From: JALEFZ01 sp039817415
GTDB taxonomy: Bacteria > Bacteroidota > Bacteroidia > J057
Direction of reading: 5' to 3'
Length of the DNA stretch: 64,000 nucleotides
Assembly: GCA_039817415.1 (NCBI GenBank)
Contig: JBCBVV010000001.1
Span: forward strand, 62,001 to 126,000
Below the pieces are notes generated by a model. It did no database searches. It saw nothing but the letters and a program-made list of their open reading frames with translations, and had not been told where the DNA came from. The translations under genes and the position numbers were made by a program. Of this stretch, positions 25,876 to 33,940 are shown one piece after another (positions within the stretch are counted from its first letter, which is position 1; each line of letters starts with the position of its first letter).

Positions 25876-27522
25876 ATGTACAATACTATGCACACTTCTT
25901 CAAGGCTTTTGATCGGCCTTCTTATCATATTTTGTTCCACACCGCTTTCCTTTTTCGCTCAGCAGCATCCTAATATCCTCTTAATCATTGGGGATGACAT
26001 GGGAGTTGACGCCATAGATGGTTTTGGGATCGCCACCAATCCTCCATCAACCCCACATTTGGATAGTTTACGAGCTATGGGAGTAAGCTTCACCCAAGTC
26101 TGGGCTTCACCTGCTTGTGCGCCAACTAGAGCTGCCATCATGTCTGGAAAATATGGGATTAAGAATGGAGTTACCACTGTACCTGGAAATCTGGATACCA
26201 CTCATACTTCCCTTTTCAGAGAGTTGAATCTTAGGAGCAGTCAGCCTTATGCTACAGCCCTGATTGGGAAGTGGCATATCTCCCAGCCATCCAATAATTT
26301 TTCTGATCCTCAGTCTCATGGAATAGATGAATACATGGGGACTTTTACCTCTGGCGTAACGGACTACTATGCTTGGGATAAGCTAGAAAATGGCCTTGAA
26401 AGTATAGAAAACACCTACGCGAGTGCCTATTTTACAAATTATGCCAATACTTGGATCGCACAACAAAACCAACCCTGGATATGTTGGCTGGCCCATGTAT
26501 CTCCACATTCACCTATACACGAGCCGCCAGCAGGAACTTATACCCAGTCCCCTGTCAATTCAAACTATCAGAAGTTTCGAGCCATGATCGAAAACCTAGA
26601 CTATGAAATTGGAAGGGTGTTTGATGCCATGAGTCAACAGCAAAAAGAAAATACCCTTGTCATTTTTGTAGGGGATAATGGAACCTCAGGAAATTTGTTG
26701 AGAGAATTCCCATCTGGGAAAGGAAAGGGAACGGTATATGAAGGAGGAGTAAGAGTTCCTATGATTGTTTCAGGAGCTGGGGTAAGCAGACAAGGGGTTA
26801 CAGAAGATGCCATGATCCATGTTTCAGATATTTATGCGACCATTCTGGAAATGGCTGATTCGACCATAGCAGATGTTGGAGGACTATACAATAGCCTAAG
26901 TTTTGCGCATTTGCTTCATGGGAACCCTCAAAATCGCCCTACAAGAACGTACAATTATTCTGAGTTTACAGCTAACAATCAATCTTCAAATGGCGATGTA
27001 TATGCGATTCGAAATGATCAATACAAGCTCATCGTCAATACTACCTTCCAAACTGAGGAACTGTATGATTTGATGAATGATCCCTTCGAAGGGACAGATC
27101 TACTCACAGGTAGTTTGACAAGTTCGCAACAGGTAGCCTACTCAGACTTGCTAGCCGAGGCTACTGTCATTCGAACGGACTGGTCTTGCGATGACCATAT
27201 TCAAAATGGTGGGGAAGACGGAATCGATTGTATTGGAACGCCCTGTGCGGATTGTTCTAGACTGAGTGTGGCCATTCAACCAACAGGAGAAGAACAAGTA
27301 CAAATTTACCCCAATCCTACCGCCTCGGCACTAAGCCTATTCATGCCTGAAAGTGGGAATATTCGCGTTTGGGATCATCAGGGCAAAATGGTACAGTTGG
27401 TGAATAGTTTACGAGCCGGCGAAAGGACATTAAATACCGATTCTTGGCCAGAGGGTATATACTTCCTTGAAGTGGAGATTAAAGGGAAAAAAATAGTTGA
27501 GAAAGTTATGATTCAGCATTAA
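25876..27522 (+). CDS. T9SS-exported sulfatase (family S1)
   Basis: From the ATG at 25876 the enzyme has 548 residues; ATG 25888 is also possible. A signal peptide ends near FFAQ. The metal aspartates are in IIGDDMG, and the formylglycine motif is C81-A-P-T-R85. This variant of CxPxR is still acceptable to the formylglycine-generating enzyme. The sequence after the sulfatase domain has a cysteine segment (CDDHIQNGGEDGIDC...CADC) often found as a linker in Bacteroidota exoproteins. A type A T9SS tail follows (IYPNPTASALSL). It would desulfate a polysaccharide outside the cell. A mature sulfate substrate cannot be named. Confidence 0.92.
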   Translation: MYNTMHTSSRLLIGLLIIFCSTPLSFFAQQHPNILLIIGDDMGVDAIDGFGIATNPPSTPHLDSLRAMGVSFTQVWASPACAPTRAAIMSGKYGIKNGVTTVPGNLDTTHTSLFRELNLRSSQPYATALIGKWHISQPSNNFSDPQSHGIDEYMGTFTSGVTDYYAWDKLENGLESIENTYASAYFTNYANTWIAQQNQPWICWLAHVSPHSPIHEPPAGTYTQSPVNSNYQKFRAMIENLDYEIGRVFDAMSQQQKENTLVIFVGDNGTSGNLLREFPSGKGKGTVYEGGVRVPMIVSGAGVSRQGVTEDAMIHVSDIYATILEMADSTIADVGGLYNSLSFAHLLHGNPQNRPTRTYNYSEFTANNQSSNGDVYAIRNDQYKLIVNTTFQTEELYDLMNDPFEGTDLLTGSLTSSQQVAYSDLLAEATVIRTDWSCDDHIQNGGEDGIDCIGTPCADCSRLSVAIQPTGEEQVQIYPNPTASALSLFMPESGNIRVWDHQGKMVQLVNSLRAGERTLNTDSWPEGIYFLEVEIKGKKIVEKVMIQH

Positions 27523-27529
27523 TTTGCTA

Positions 27530-27580
27530 GAAGGCAGGAGTTATTCCAGTAGACAAATTCCTGCCTTCGCCCCATTTTTT
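27530..27580 (+). terminator. Intrinsic terminator of the T9SS sulfatase gene
   Basis: GAAGGCAGGA (27530-27539) pairs perfectly with TCCTGCCTTC (27559-27568), and six T end at 27580. Confidence 0.8.
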
Positions 27581-27603
27581 ACAACCATCAAACACACAAT
27601 CAC

Positions 27604-27909
27604 ATGGGATTAATATCTCTTGCCCCAGACATTAGCAGTATCCTCATTTACATTCTTATCCTTGGAGTACCGATTCTGTTAGTAAAACTTACTGTAGATT
27701 GGCTCAGTGCCACCGAAAATAGATATGAAAGGCTCCGAAAAGCCTTAATTTGGGGAGGGCTTATTCATTTTCTGTTGGCGATCATATCAGCCATTATTTC
27801 TCTCCCCTCCACAAATCTCTCACTAGCTTGTTCTATAGTATTGGCCAGTTGTATCATTGGCATAGTCCTTCTGGATAATAAACAAGCTTTCAAGGCGAAT
27901 GACCAATAA
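27604..27909 (+). CDS. Small hypothetical membrane protein
   Basis: The 101-residue product has three hydrophobic helices (about 10-30, 47-67 and 70-90) separated by a charged loop with ENRYERLRKAL. It has no recognised domain. It begins 24 bases after the terminator of the sulfatase gene and ends about 100 bases before the DUF4287 gene. Confidence 0.6.
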   Translation: MGLISLAPDISSILIYILILGVPILLVKLTVDWLSATENRYERLRKALIWGGLIHFLLAIISAIISLPSTNLSLACSIVLASCIIGIVLLDNKQAFKANDQ

Positions 27910-28011
27910 GGTTAACAGCCCTTAACATTCATCACCCTCACGGATACCCACTTGTATTTTAACCTATTGGGTAATAAAGTGTTCAAGTTAGAAATATCGC
28001 ATTTTCCTCAT

Positions 28012-28611
28012 ATGTCTTATCCAGAATTTTCTAGCTTAAAGGAAAAATCGCCACTTATGGACAATGTAGACAAGGCCCTACAGAGCATGATTGCCAACAT
28101 GCCAGAAAAAACGGGTAAATCACTTGAGGAATGGTTGGGTATATTGAAGAAACAATCCTTTACCAAACACGGTGAAGCCGTGAAGTACCTAAAAACCGAA
28201 TTTGGTATCGGCCATGGCTTCGCTAATACCATTGTGAGTCTCTCGAAAAAATCTCCTGAAACCGAAGAAGAAGATTTGGTCAGCCTCCAATACAAAGGGA
28301 AGAAAGCCCTTTTGCCTATATATGAAAAACTGATCGAAGAAATCAAATCCTTTGGGGATGACATCCTCTTTGTTCCAAAGAAGTCAACCGTTTCGGTCAA
28401 GACAAGTAAGCAATTCGTTCTGATCAAGCCTGCGACCAAAAGCCGCATTGACTTAGGGTTAAAAATCAAAGACAAAGAAACCACCGATCGCTTGGAAAAT
28501 TCTGGTCCCTTTGGAAGCATGTGTACCCATAGGGTCAAATTGACAGCGGTAGCAGAGGTAGATGAGGAGTTAGTTGCCTGGATGAAGGAAGCCTATCAAA
28601 AATCCAAGTAA
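28012..28611 (+). CDS. DUF4287 and DUF5655 domain protein
   Basis: A DUF4287 region (KALQSMIANMPEKTGKSLEEWLGILKKQSFTKHG) is followed by a DUF5655 region with the conserved VPKKSTVSVKTSKQFVLIKPATKSRIDLGLKIK. Both are conserved bacterial domains of unknown function; the second is sometimes seen in proteins linked to DNA or stress. The protein is cytosolic. Starts at ATG 28012 and ATG 28057 are both plausible; the DUF4287 domain itself begins just after the latter. The TAA stop directly abuts the stop of the convergent Nramp-like gene. Confidence 0.85.
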   Translation: MSYPEFSSLKEKSPLMDNVDKALQSMIANMPEKTGKSLEEWLGILKKQSFTKHGEAVKYLKTEFGIGHGFANTIVSLSKKSPETEEEDLVSLQYKGKKALLPIYEKLIEEIKSFGDDILFVPKKSTVSVKTSKQFVLIKPATKSRIDLGLKIKDKETTDRLENSGPFGSMCTHRVKLTAVAEVDEELVAWMKEAYQKSK

Positions 28612-29907
28612 TCAATGTCCAATCCCTCCACCCATCATCAGACTAATCAGGTAATATCCGGCAAAGGCTGTTATCCCAATCAAACCCACATAGGCCATAA
28701 CCAGCAATCCCCATGATGGCTTATGTGAGATCGGGATGGCATCTGACTGAATCGCTCGAAGATTAAGCCAGGCGATAAAAGGAGATATCATAAAGGCTAT
28801 CACCGTGACCGCTTCTAACAAGGCTATCATGCTAGCAGTAGAGAAATAAAACAGACAAAATCCCCCCAAACCAGCAAGTAGAACAAACAGTTTATAGGAG
28901 CGATTCAGGAAAGAGATTTGTTCTTCATTTTCCTGCAAATCTTCATATCGTAGGACACGAATTCCTCGGATAATGGCGCGAGGAAAGGCATCAATTACGG
29001 TAATGAGCGTCCCATAAATGGTAACAAAGGCTGCAATGGCGAAAATATAATAGGCCCATTCTCCGATGTTGGCGGTAAAGATATTCAGCAGCTTATTAGA
29101 AAAATCCGTTGTACTCCCCTCCAATAATTCGCCGCTTCCATAGACTGTAAAGGCTCCAATGACCAGAAACATAACCGCAAGTATCAGGGTGAGCATATAG
29201 CCCAAGTTGAAGTCAAACAAAGCTTCTTTCAAACTAGGCTTATAGCCTGTCGCCTTTTCATTTTCGACATTCCAGATACTATTCAGGGTGGAGGCTTCCA
29301 CCCCAGAAGGCATCCATCCCATCAAACTGATCAATAGCGTCAAACCAGCGCCTTCTAATAATGGAGGAGCAACAAAATCTGGCTCCGATTCAACCGGACC
29401 ATTTGCCAAAACAGACACAAAAGCGATCGAAACAAAGACCAACAACAAAACAGAAATAACTTTGATGGTAAAATCTAATCCTTTGTATCCCCCTAGGAGC
29501 AATACCCCAACCGTCAAGGCAATGATGCATCCTGCCAAAAGGGGTACAGAAAGCCATTGAACGCCAAACATGGTAGCCAATAAACCCGCACTTACTGCGG
29601 CCACTGCCCCCGTTACCGCAAACATATCTAAGAGAATAACGCCCATAAAAAGCCATAAAATCCATTTGCCCTGATCTTTATAACCCTTCACCAAACTATA
29701 GCCAGTTGCATTGGCGTAGCGAGGACCGAATTCATAGAAGGGGTATTTCAAGAGCATGATCCCAACAATGACGAAAAGGAAGATCAGCCCATGATGGGCA
29801 CCAGCTCGGGTGGAAAGCACCAAATGGGAGGTACCAATAGAAGAAGAGGCAAAAATAAGCCCTGGCCCAATAATTTTGAGCAAATGGGATGTTTTGGTTG
29901 AGGACAT
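28612..29907 (-). CDS. Nramp-like divalent metal transporter, divergent
   Basis: The 431-residue protein has about eleven hydrophobic helices and the overall Nramp fold. The first helix reads IGPGLIFASSSIGTSHLV. Canonical Nramps have DPGN in this helix, and both the aspartate and the asparagine are missing. Helix 6 reads LMGWMPSGVEASTLNS, where MPH is replaced by MPS. Both metal-binding motifs are therefore altered. Substrate may not be manganese or iron. It lies 17 bases after a lipoprotein gene and is probably cotranscribed with it. Confidence 0.82.
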   Translation of the reverse strand: MSSTKTSHLLKIIGPGLIFASSSIGTSHLVLSTRAGAHHGLIFLFVIVGIMLLKYPFYEFGPRYANATGYSLVKGYKDQGKWILWLFMGVILLDMFAVTGAVAAVSAGLLATMFGVQWLSVPLLAGCIIALTVGVLLLGGYKGLDFTIKVISVLLLVFVSIAFVSVLANGPVESEPDFVAPPLLEGAGLTLLISLMGWMPSGVEASTLNSIWNVENEKATGYKPSLKEALFDFNLGYMLTLILAVMFLVIGAFTVYGSGELLEGSTTDFSNKLLNIFTANIGEWAYYIFAIAAFVTIYGTLITVIDAFPRAIIRGIRVLRYEDLQENEEQISFLNRSYKLFVLLAGLGGFCLFYFSTASMIALLEAVTVIAFMISPFIAWLNLRAIQSDAIPISHKPSWGLLVMAYVGLIGITAFAGYYLISLMMGGGIGH

Positions 29908-29924
29908 GGCGAGTAGTTCTGTTC

Positions 29925-30638
29925 CTAATTAACGGATTCCTCTTGAATTTTCATCAACTCCTTATAAATCCGAACATTCTTCATGGCGCCCGTAATCCCT
30001 GTATGCTGATCAGCTACATGAGGTTCATCCTCAATTTCCCTTTCCTCCATCAATCCCCTTAGCATAAAATCCTGATAGCCCAGACTCCACGCCATAGATG
30101 GAATATCCAGAATAAAATAATGGTAAAGCTCCCTCCAGGATTGATTGGCCTCACGGAAAAGATGGTCTAAAAAGGCAGCATCAAAATGGGAGTTGAAGGA
30201 GGTCATCACCACCTTTCGCCCTTGTGCCACACGATCATGGAATAAACGCAAAGAATCTACAGCCTGACTAGCCTTAATGGCACCCAGTTTCTCCCATGTT
30301 GCTTCATCATAACCATTTACCCTTCTGGCTCCGTCGGAGGTTCTTTCGGGATGGCTAGGTTGTATCCGAATAAATAAACTGTCTACTACATCCCCCTTCA
30401 AATCCGTCATGACTAAGCCCAGATCAATCATTTGATGATAGCCCGGAACCAGCCCTGTTGTCTCCACATCTACATGAGCCATTATCCAATTCTCTGGATT
30501 TGAGGCAGGTGTTCCTTGATCTTTAGCTGAAGAGGAAAGCTGTGGTAGGGGAGGAATAGCTTCATGGTTTTTGCTATTATCTATACACCCATATAATCCA
30601 ACTAGGCATAATAAGAAAAAGGGGAATATCCGTTTCAT
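29925..30638 (-). CDS. Lipoprotein with a DnaQ-like (DEDDh) exonuclease domain
   Basis: The 237-residue product begins with a lipoprotein signal peptide; the lipobox LYGC puts the lipid on C18. Residues 50-230 match the DnaQ exonuclease fold. Exo I is D57-V-E59-T-T-G, Exo II is SHFDAAFL with D153, and Exo III begins at H212. The final aspartate expected at 217 is glycine (HTGITGAM). Exported DEDDh proteins are rare, since the fold usually acts on DNA or RNA in the cytosol. It precedes the Nramp-like gene by 17 bases and is divergent from an AraC regulator. Its activity is uncertain. Confidence 0.78.
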   Translation of the reverse strand: MKRIFPFFLLCLVGLYGCIDNSKNHEAIPPLPQLSSSAKDQGTPASNPENWIMAHVDVETTGLVPGYHQMIDLGLVMTDLKGDVVDSLFIRIQPSHPERTSDGARRVNGYDEATWEKLGAIKASQAVDSLRLFHDRVAQGRKVVMTSFNSHFDAAFLDHLFREANQSWRELYHYFILDIPSMAWSLGYQDFMLRGLMEEREIEDEPHVADQHTGITGAMKNVRIYKELMKIQEESVN

Positions 30639-30647
30639 TGGGTGAGA

Positions 30648-30716
30648 ATTACTATTTTCGTTTAGATGAAATTACTATTTGTGGGAATAGCTATATTCTA
30701 TATGAGAATAATTCTC
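30648..30716. promoter_or_regulatory. Repeats and palindromes between the lipoprotein exonuclease and AraC genes
   Basis: ATTACTATTT occurs twice at 30648-30657 and 30671-30680, 23 bases apart. GAATA...TATTC (30685-30698) and the perfect palindrome GAGAAT-A-ATTCTC (30704-30716) follow. The 93-base divergent region probably holds the operators of both genes. Confidence 0.5.
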
Positions 30717-30731
30717 TATTAAGTTTACACT

Positions 30732-31559
30732 ATGGTTCACGTTAGACATCCCTATCAAAGTGAAAGCGGGCAAATCAAATTGTCAAGGGCTAATGGGGTG
30801 TCCAGCTTTAAAAACATTACCAGAGGAATTGCACTAAAATATGTAAAGGAAGGGCAGGAACTTTACCTGATCAATGATGAATATGTCAAACTCAGTGCTG
30901 GTCAATTTATTCTTCTGGATTCTAACCAAAGGTACCAAGCCCTAACCAATGCCCATCACGCGCTGACAAGAGGGATTTGTATTGACCTCGATCCTGATTT
31001 TGTCGCAGACCACGTTCCTCACTTGATGGAAGAAGAACTCTGGTTCAACATTCCGCTACAAGGCCAAAACTACCTCAGCCTCCCTCAAACCTTTGATAAA
31101 TTGGGGCAAAAAGACCTTAGACTGGAAGGGGAAGATGTTCTACATCAACTTAGAAATGGCCTGAATGATCTCACCCATCAACTTTCGAGTCTCAAAGACC
31201 CCATTCAATCGCAGGCGAAAAAGGCAAAGACCCAAAAAGCTCTCCTATCCAGATTGCTGGTCGTCAAGGACTATATCGCCTGTAATTTCTGCCAGGCTAT
31301 TAGTTTGAAAGAATTAGGGCAACTCAGCGGGCTATCCATTTTCCGGCTAAATCGTTCCTTCCAGCATTGTTTCGGCCTAACACCCCAACAGTACCAACTT
31401 CAATTGAGAATGGAAGAAGCATGTAAACTCCTTTCCCAAGATGATATCAGGCTAACCGAAATCGCCTTCAGATTGGGCTATTCAGACCTTGCTGCCTTTT
31501 CCAATCAGTTTAAAAAATACCATCAACTGAGTCCTTCGCATTTCAGAAAGAGACTCTAA
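30732..31559 (+). CDS. AraC-family transcriptional regulator
   Basis: The 275-residue regulator has an N-terminal cupin-like ligand domain (residues 10-110) and a C-terminal double helix-turn-helix. The conserved segments SLKELGQLSGLSIFRLNRSF and LTEIAFRLGYSDLAAFSNQF lie in the last 100 residues, and the family ending SPSHFRKRL is present. It is divergent from the lipoprotein exonuclease and Nramp-like operon. Short repeats in the shared region suggest that it controls this operon and itself, which is inference. Confidence 0.9.
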   Translation: MVHVRHPYQSESGQIKLSRANGVSSFKNITRGIALKYVKEGQELYLINDEYVKLSAGQFILLDSNQRYQALTNAHHALTRGICIDLDPDFVADHVPHLMEEELWFNIPLQGQNYLSLPQTFDKLGQKDLRLEGEDVLHQLRNGLNDLTHQLSSLKDPIQSQAKKAKTQKALLSRLLVVKDYIACNFCQAISLKELGQLSGLSIFRLNRSFQHCFGLTPQQYQLQLRMEEACKLLSQDDIRLTEIAFRLGYSDLAAFSNQFKKYHQLSPSHFRKRL

Positions 31560-31617
31560 GCCTTCATTTTGGCAAGATATTACAAGCAATTGCCTGCCAA
31601 CATTCCAATTTTGGGTT

Positions 31618-32931
31618 GTGAAATCTGTCTATCCATATCTATTGGGGCTGTTGCTACTTTTTACCCCTTTTGCCGTTTCCTGTCAGCAGACATGGGATTC
31701 CTTTATTCGCGACTTCCAAGATGCTTATGAGGAGCGCAACATTGCCCGTCTCAGTATGGTGTATCAAGATAATTTGAAAGCCATTCCTGATTTGGATGAA
31801 CTAGGAAAACAAGAGCGTTTCTGCAAAAGATCATGGAAGCAGCTCGAATCTTTTAACAGGGATGACCTAAGCCCGCAGAGCCAGTTAGAATATGATTTAC
31901 TAACCTACCAATTGGCTCTTTTCAAAGAAAGACTCAATTTAGAAAAGGAATGGGCTACTCATCGACCTGATAGCATTCATACAGGTGGATTGATCCACAA
32001 TCCGCTTGGCAAGGAAATTTATGCCCTTTCACTCAAAAGATGGCTAGATGCGGAGGTGCATCCAGACTCGCTGTTCCAGTTTGGCTTAAAAGAGGTGGAA
32101 CGGATCAAAGCCAATATGAAGAAGATTCAGCTAGACTCAGGAAAAGATAGCCTTGAGTTTGCAGCTTTTCTTGAAGCCAAAAGCTTCTATTACCAGGATA
32201 TTGCAAGTACACAGAAAGCCCTAGAGGAATTTGCAGCCTCTATACAAGACCTCATGCCTACATATTTTCCAGATGTAGCTGCCACACCACCATTGAAGAT
32301 TGAAGAGGGAGGAGATGGACGATTGGCGCAGGTACCTGGTTATTATCGCAACAACACCTTCTTTTACAATTTCTTCGACACGCCCTTTAACAAAAGACAG
32401 GTAGGCTGGCTCTACATGCACGAAGGCGTTCCTGGACATCATTACGAGATCAACCACAGATCTTTGGTTCAAATGTCGCCTTTACAGTATCTCTTTTATT
32501 CTAGGGGCTATTCTGAAGGATGGGCTGCCTACATAGAGGACTTGGCTCTAGAAATAGGCGCCTATCGAGATATTTATGATGAATATGGCAAATGGGAATG
32601 GGATATCATCCGTTCCGTCAGGGTACCACTAGATATTGGCATCAACTATTATGGCTGGTCAGATGAGGAATGTATGGCCTTTTGGCGCAAACATATTCAA
32701 GGGATAGATGATATTGCTAGAAGGGAAATTGCCCGTATGAAGAGGTGGCCTTGTCAGGTCATTACCTACAAATATGGAACTCGAAAAATACTGGATTGGA
32801 AAAAGGAATGGGAAAAGCGGGAAGACTTCTCTCTCCTCGCCTTTCATACAAACTTGTTAGCCAGGGGCCCATTGCCTTTTACCTTGCTCGAAGATATCAT
32901 GCTCAACAATGCTTACGCAGTTCAAAAATAA
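31618..32931 (+). CDS. DUF885-family lipoprotein, putative metallopeptidase
   Basis: From a GTG at 31618 the 437-residue product has a signal peptide with lipobox AVSC (C22). The C-terminal half contains HEGVPGHHYE and EGWAAYIEDL, the conserved segments of DUF885. The first resembles a zinc-binding HExxH variant, so the family is thought to be related to M32-like peptidases. Activity has hardly been studied. No good ATG lies upstream or near, hence the GTG start. It is followed after 10 bases by an esterase lipoprotein and probably forms an operon with it. Confidence 0.85.
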   Translation: MKSVYPYLLGLLLLFTPFAVSCQQTWDSFIRDFQDAYEERNIARLSMVYQDNLKAIPDLDELGKQERFCKRSWKQLESFNRDDLSPQSQLEYDLLTYQLALFKERLNLEKEWATHRPDSIHTGGLIHNPLGKEIYALSLKRWLDAEVHPDSLFQFGLKEVERIKANMKKIQLDSGKDSLEFAAFLEAKSFYYQDIASTQKALEEFAASIQDLMPTYFPDVAATPPLKIEEGGDGRLAQVPGYYRNNTFFYNFFDTPFNKRQVGWLYMHEGVPGHHYEINHRSLVQMSPLQYLFYSRGYSEGWAAYIEDLALEIGAYRDIYDEYGKWEWDIIRSVRVPLDIGINYYGWSDEECMAFWRKHIQGIDDIARREIARMKRWPCQVITYKYGTRKILDWKKEWEKREDFSLLAFHTNLLARGPLPFTLLEDIMLNNAYAVQK

Positions 32932-32941
32932 GAACCCCATT

Positions 32942-33868
32942 ATGAAAAAGATTTGTTTGATCGTATTTCTAGCAACTAGTCTGATGGCCTGTGCGCAAAC
33001 TCCTCAGGATACTTTGACTTACAAAGAAATCATGGACCTGGCTTATAGACCTGCAGAAGAAATTACAGTAGATAGCCTCCAAAGGCTCAATCTGGTCATT
33101 CCAGAAGGAGTGGAAAATCCTCCTCTTCTGCTTTGGATAGGGGGAGGCGCATGGTCTTTTGTCAACCGCCATATGGAAATGAACCTGGCGAGACAGTTAG
33201 CCAAAAGAGGCGTAGCCGTGGCTTCGGTAGGACATTTGCTCAGCATGGGATCATTTGGAGATTCTACACGAACGCATGGCGTAAAACATCCCGCCCATAT
33301 CAAAGACATTGCTGCTGCCTTCCATTGGCTTCATCAACATGGCCCTCAATATGGCTACGATGCCAACAACATCTTTGTAGGTGGTTTTTCATCTGGCGCG
33401 CATCTGGCAGCTCTACTCGCCATGGATGAGAAGTATTTGAAAAAGTATAAGTTGAGCAATGATGATATTCGTGCCATTATTCCTATCGCAGGTACCTATG
33501 AGATCAAGGCGTACTATGATGTATTTGCCAACCATGAGTCTGCCAGAAACAGAGAATTGGCGAGAACACATGTGATGGATGTTTTTGGAGAAGACATCGA
33601 AGGCTTCGCTGAAGCCTCTCCTGCCACCTACCTCGATCAGTTGGACATTCCTATGTTGTTGATTTCTGAAGGAGGCTTATTTGAATATACTCAACTCTTT
33701 GAAAAAATGATCTGGGAATCAGAATACAGAGAATGTCAGATTCTTCATGTACTGGATAAGGGGCATGCTAGCTTATGGAGAGAGATGTCCTTCTCAGACA
33801 ATAGCCAGACCAGAAATGCGGTGGTCGATTATATTCACTTAAAAAAGAAAGTAGAGAGCTCACATTAA
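32942..33868 (+). CDS. Alpha/beta hydrolase lipoprotein (esterase-like)
   Basis: The ATG at 32942 opens a lipoprotein signal with lipobox LMAC (C17); product 308 residues. The alpha/beta hydrolase fold shows the oxyanion loop WIGGGAW and the nucleophile elbow GFSSG with S150. The likely acid and histidine follow (late DKGHASLW). It resembles BD-FAE/carboxylesterase enzymes that remove acyl groups from xenobiotics or sugars. It directly follows the DUF885 gene. Confidence 0.85.
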   Translation: MKKICLIVFLATSLMACAQTPQDTLTYKEIMDLAYRPAEEITVDSLQRLNLVIPEGVENPPLLLWIGGGAWSFVNRHMEMNLARQLAKRGVAVASVGHLLSMGSFGDSTRTHGVKHPAHIKDIAAAFHWLHQHGPQYGYDANNIFVGGFSSGAHLAALLAMDEKYLKKYKLSNDDIRAIIPIAGTYEIKAYYDVFANHESARNRELARTHVMDVFGEDIEGFAEASPATYLDQLDIPMLLISEGGLFEYTQLFEKMIWESEYRECQILHVLDKGHASLWREMSFSDNSQTRNAVVDYIHLKKKVESSH

Positions 33869-33905
33869 ACTCTCTACCTTACCTATTCATTTGGATTACG
33901 CTAGG

Positions 33906-33940
33906 GCCTCAAAGGGTGATCTTATGTCACCTTTGGGGCT
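33906..33940 (+). terminator. Hairpin terminator after the esterase gene
   Basis: GCCTCAAAGGGTGA (33906-33919) pairs with TCACCTTTGGGGC (33927-33939) with a bulged G. T-rich bases follow. It ends at the stop of the convergent GH16 gene. Confidence 0.65.

Noticed and set aside
18862..27522. A polysaccharide utilization locus around PNGase F-like, GH9 and sulfatase genes
   Set aside because: There is no SusC/SusD pair or hybrid two-component or ECF regulator among them, and each gene has its own terminator or promoter.
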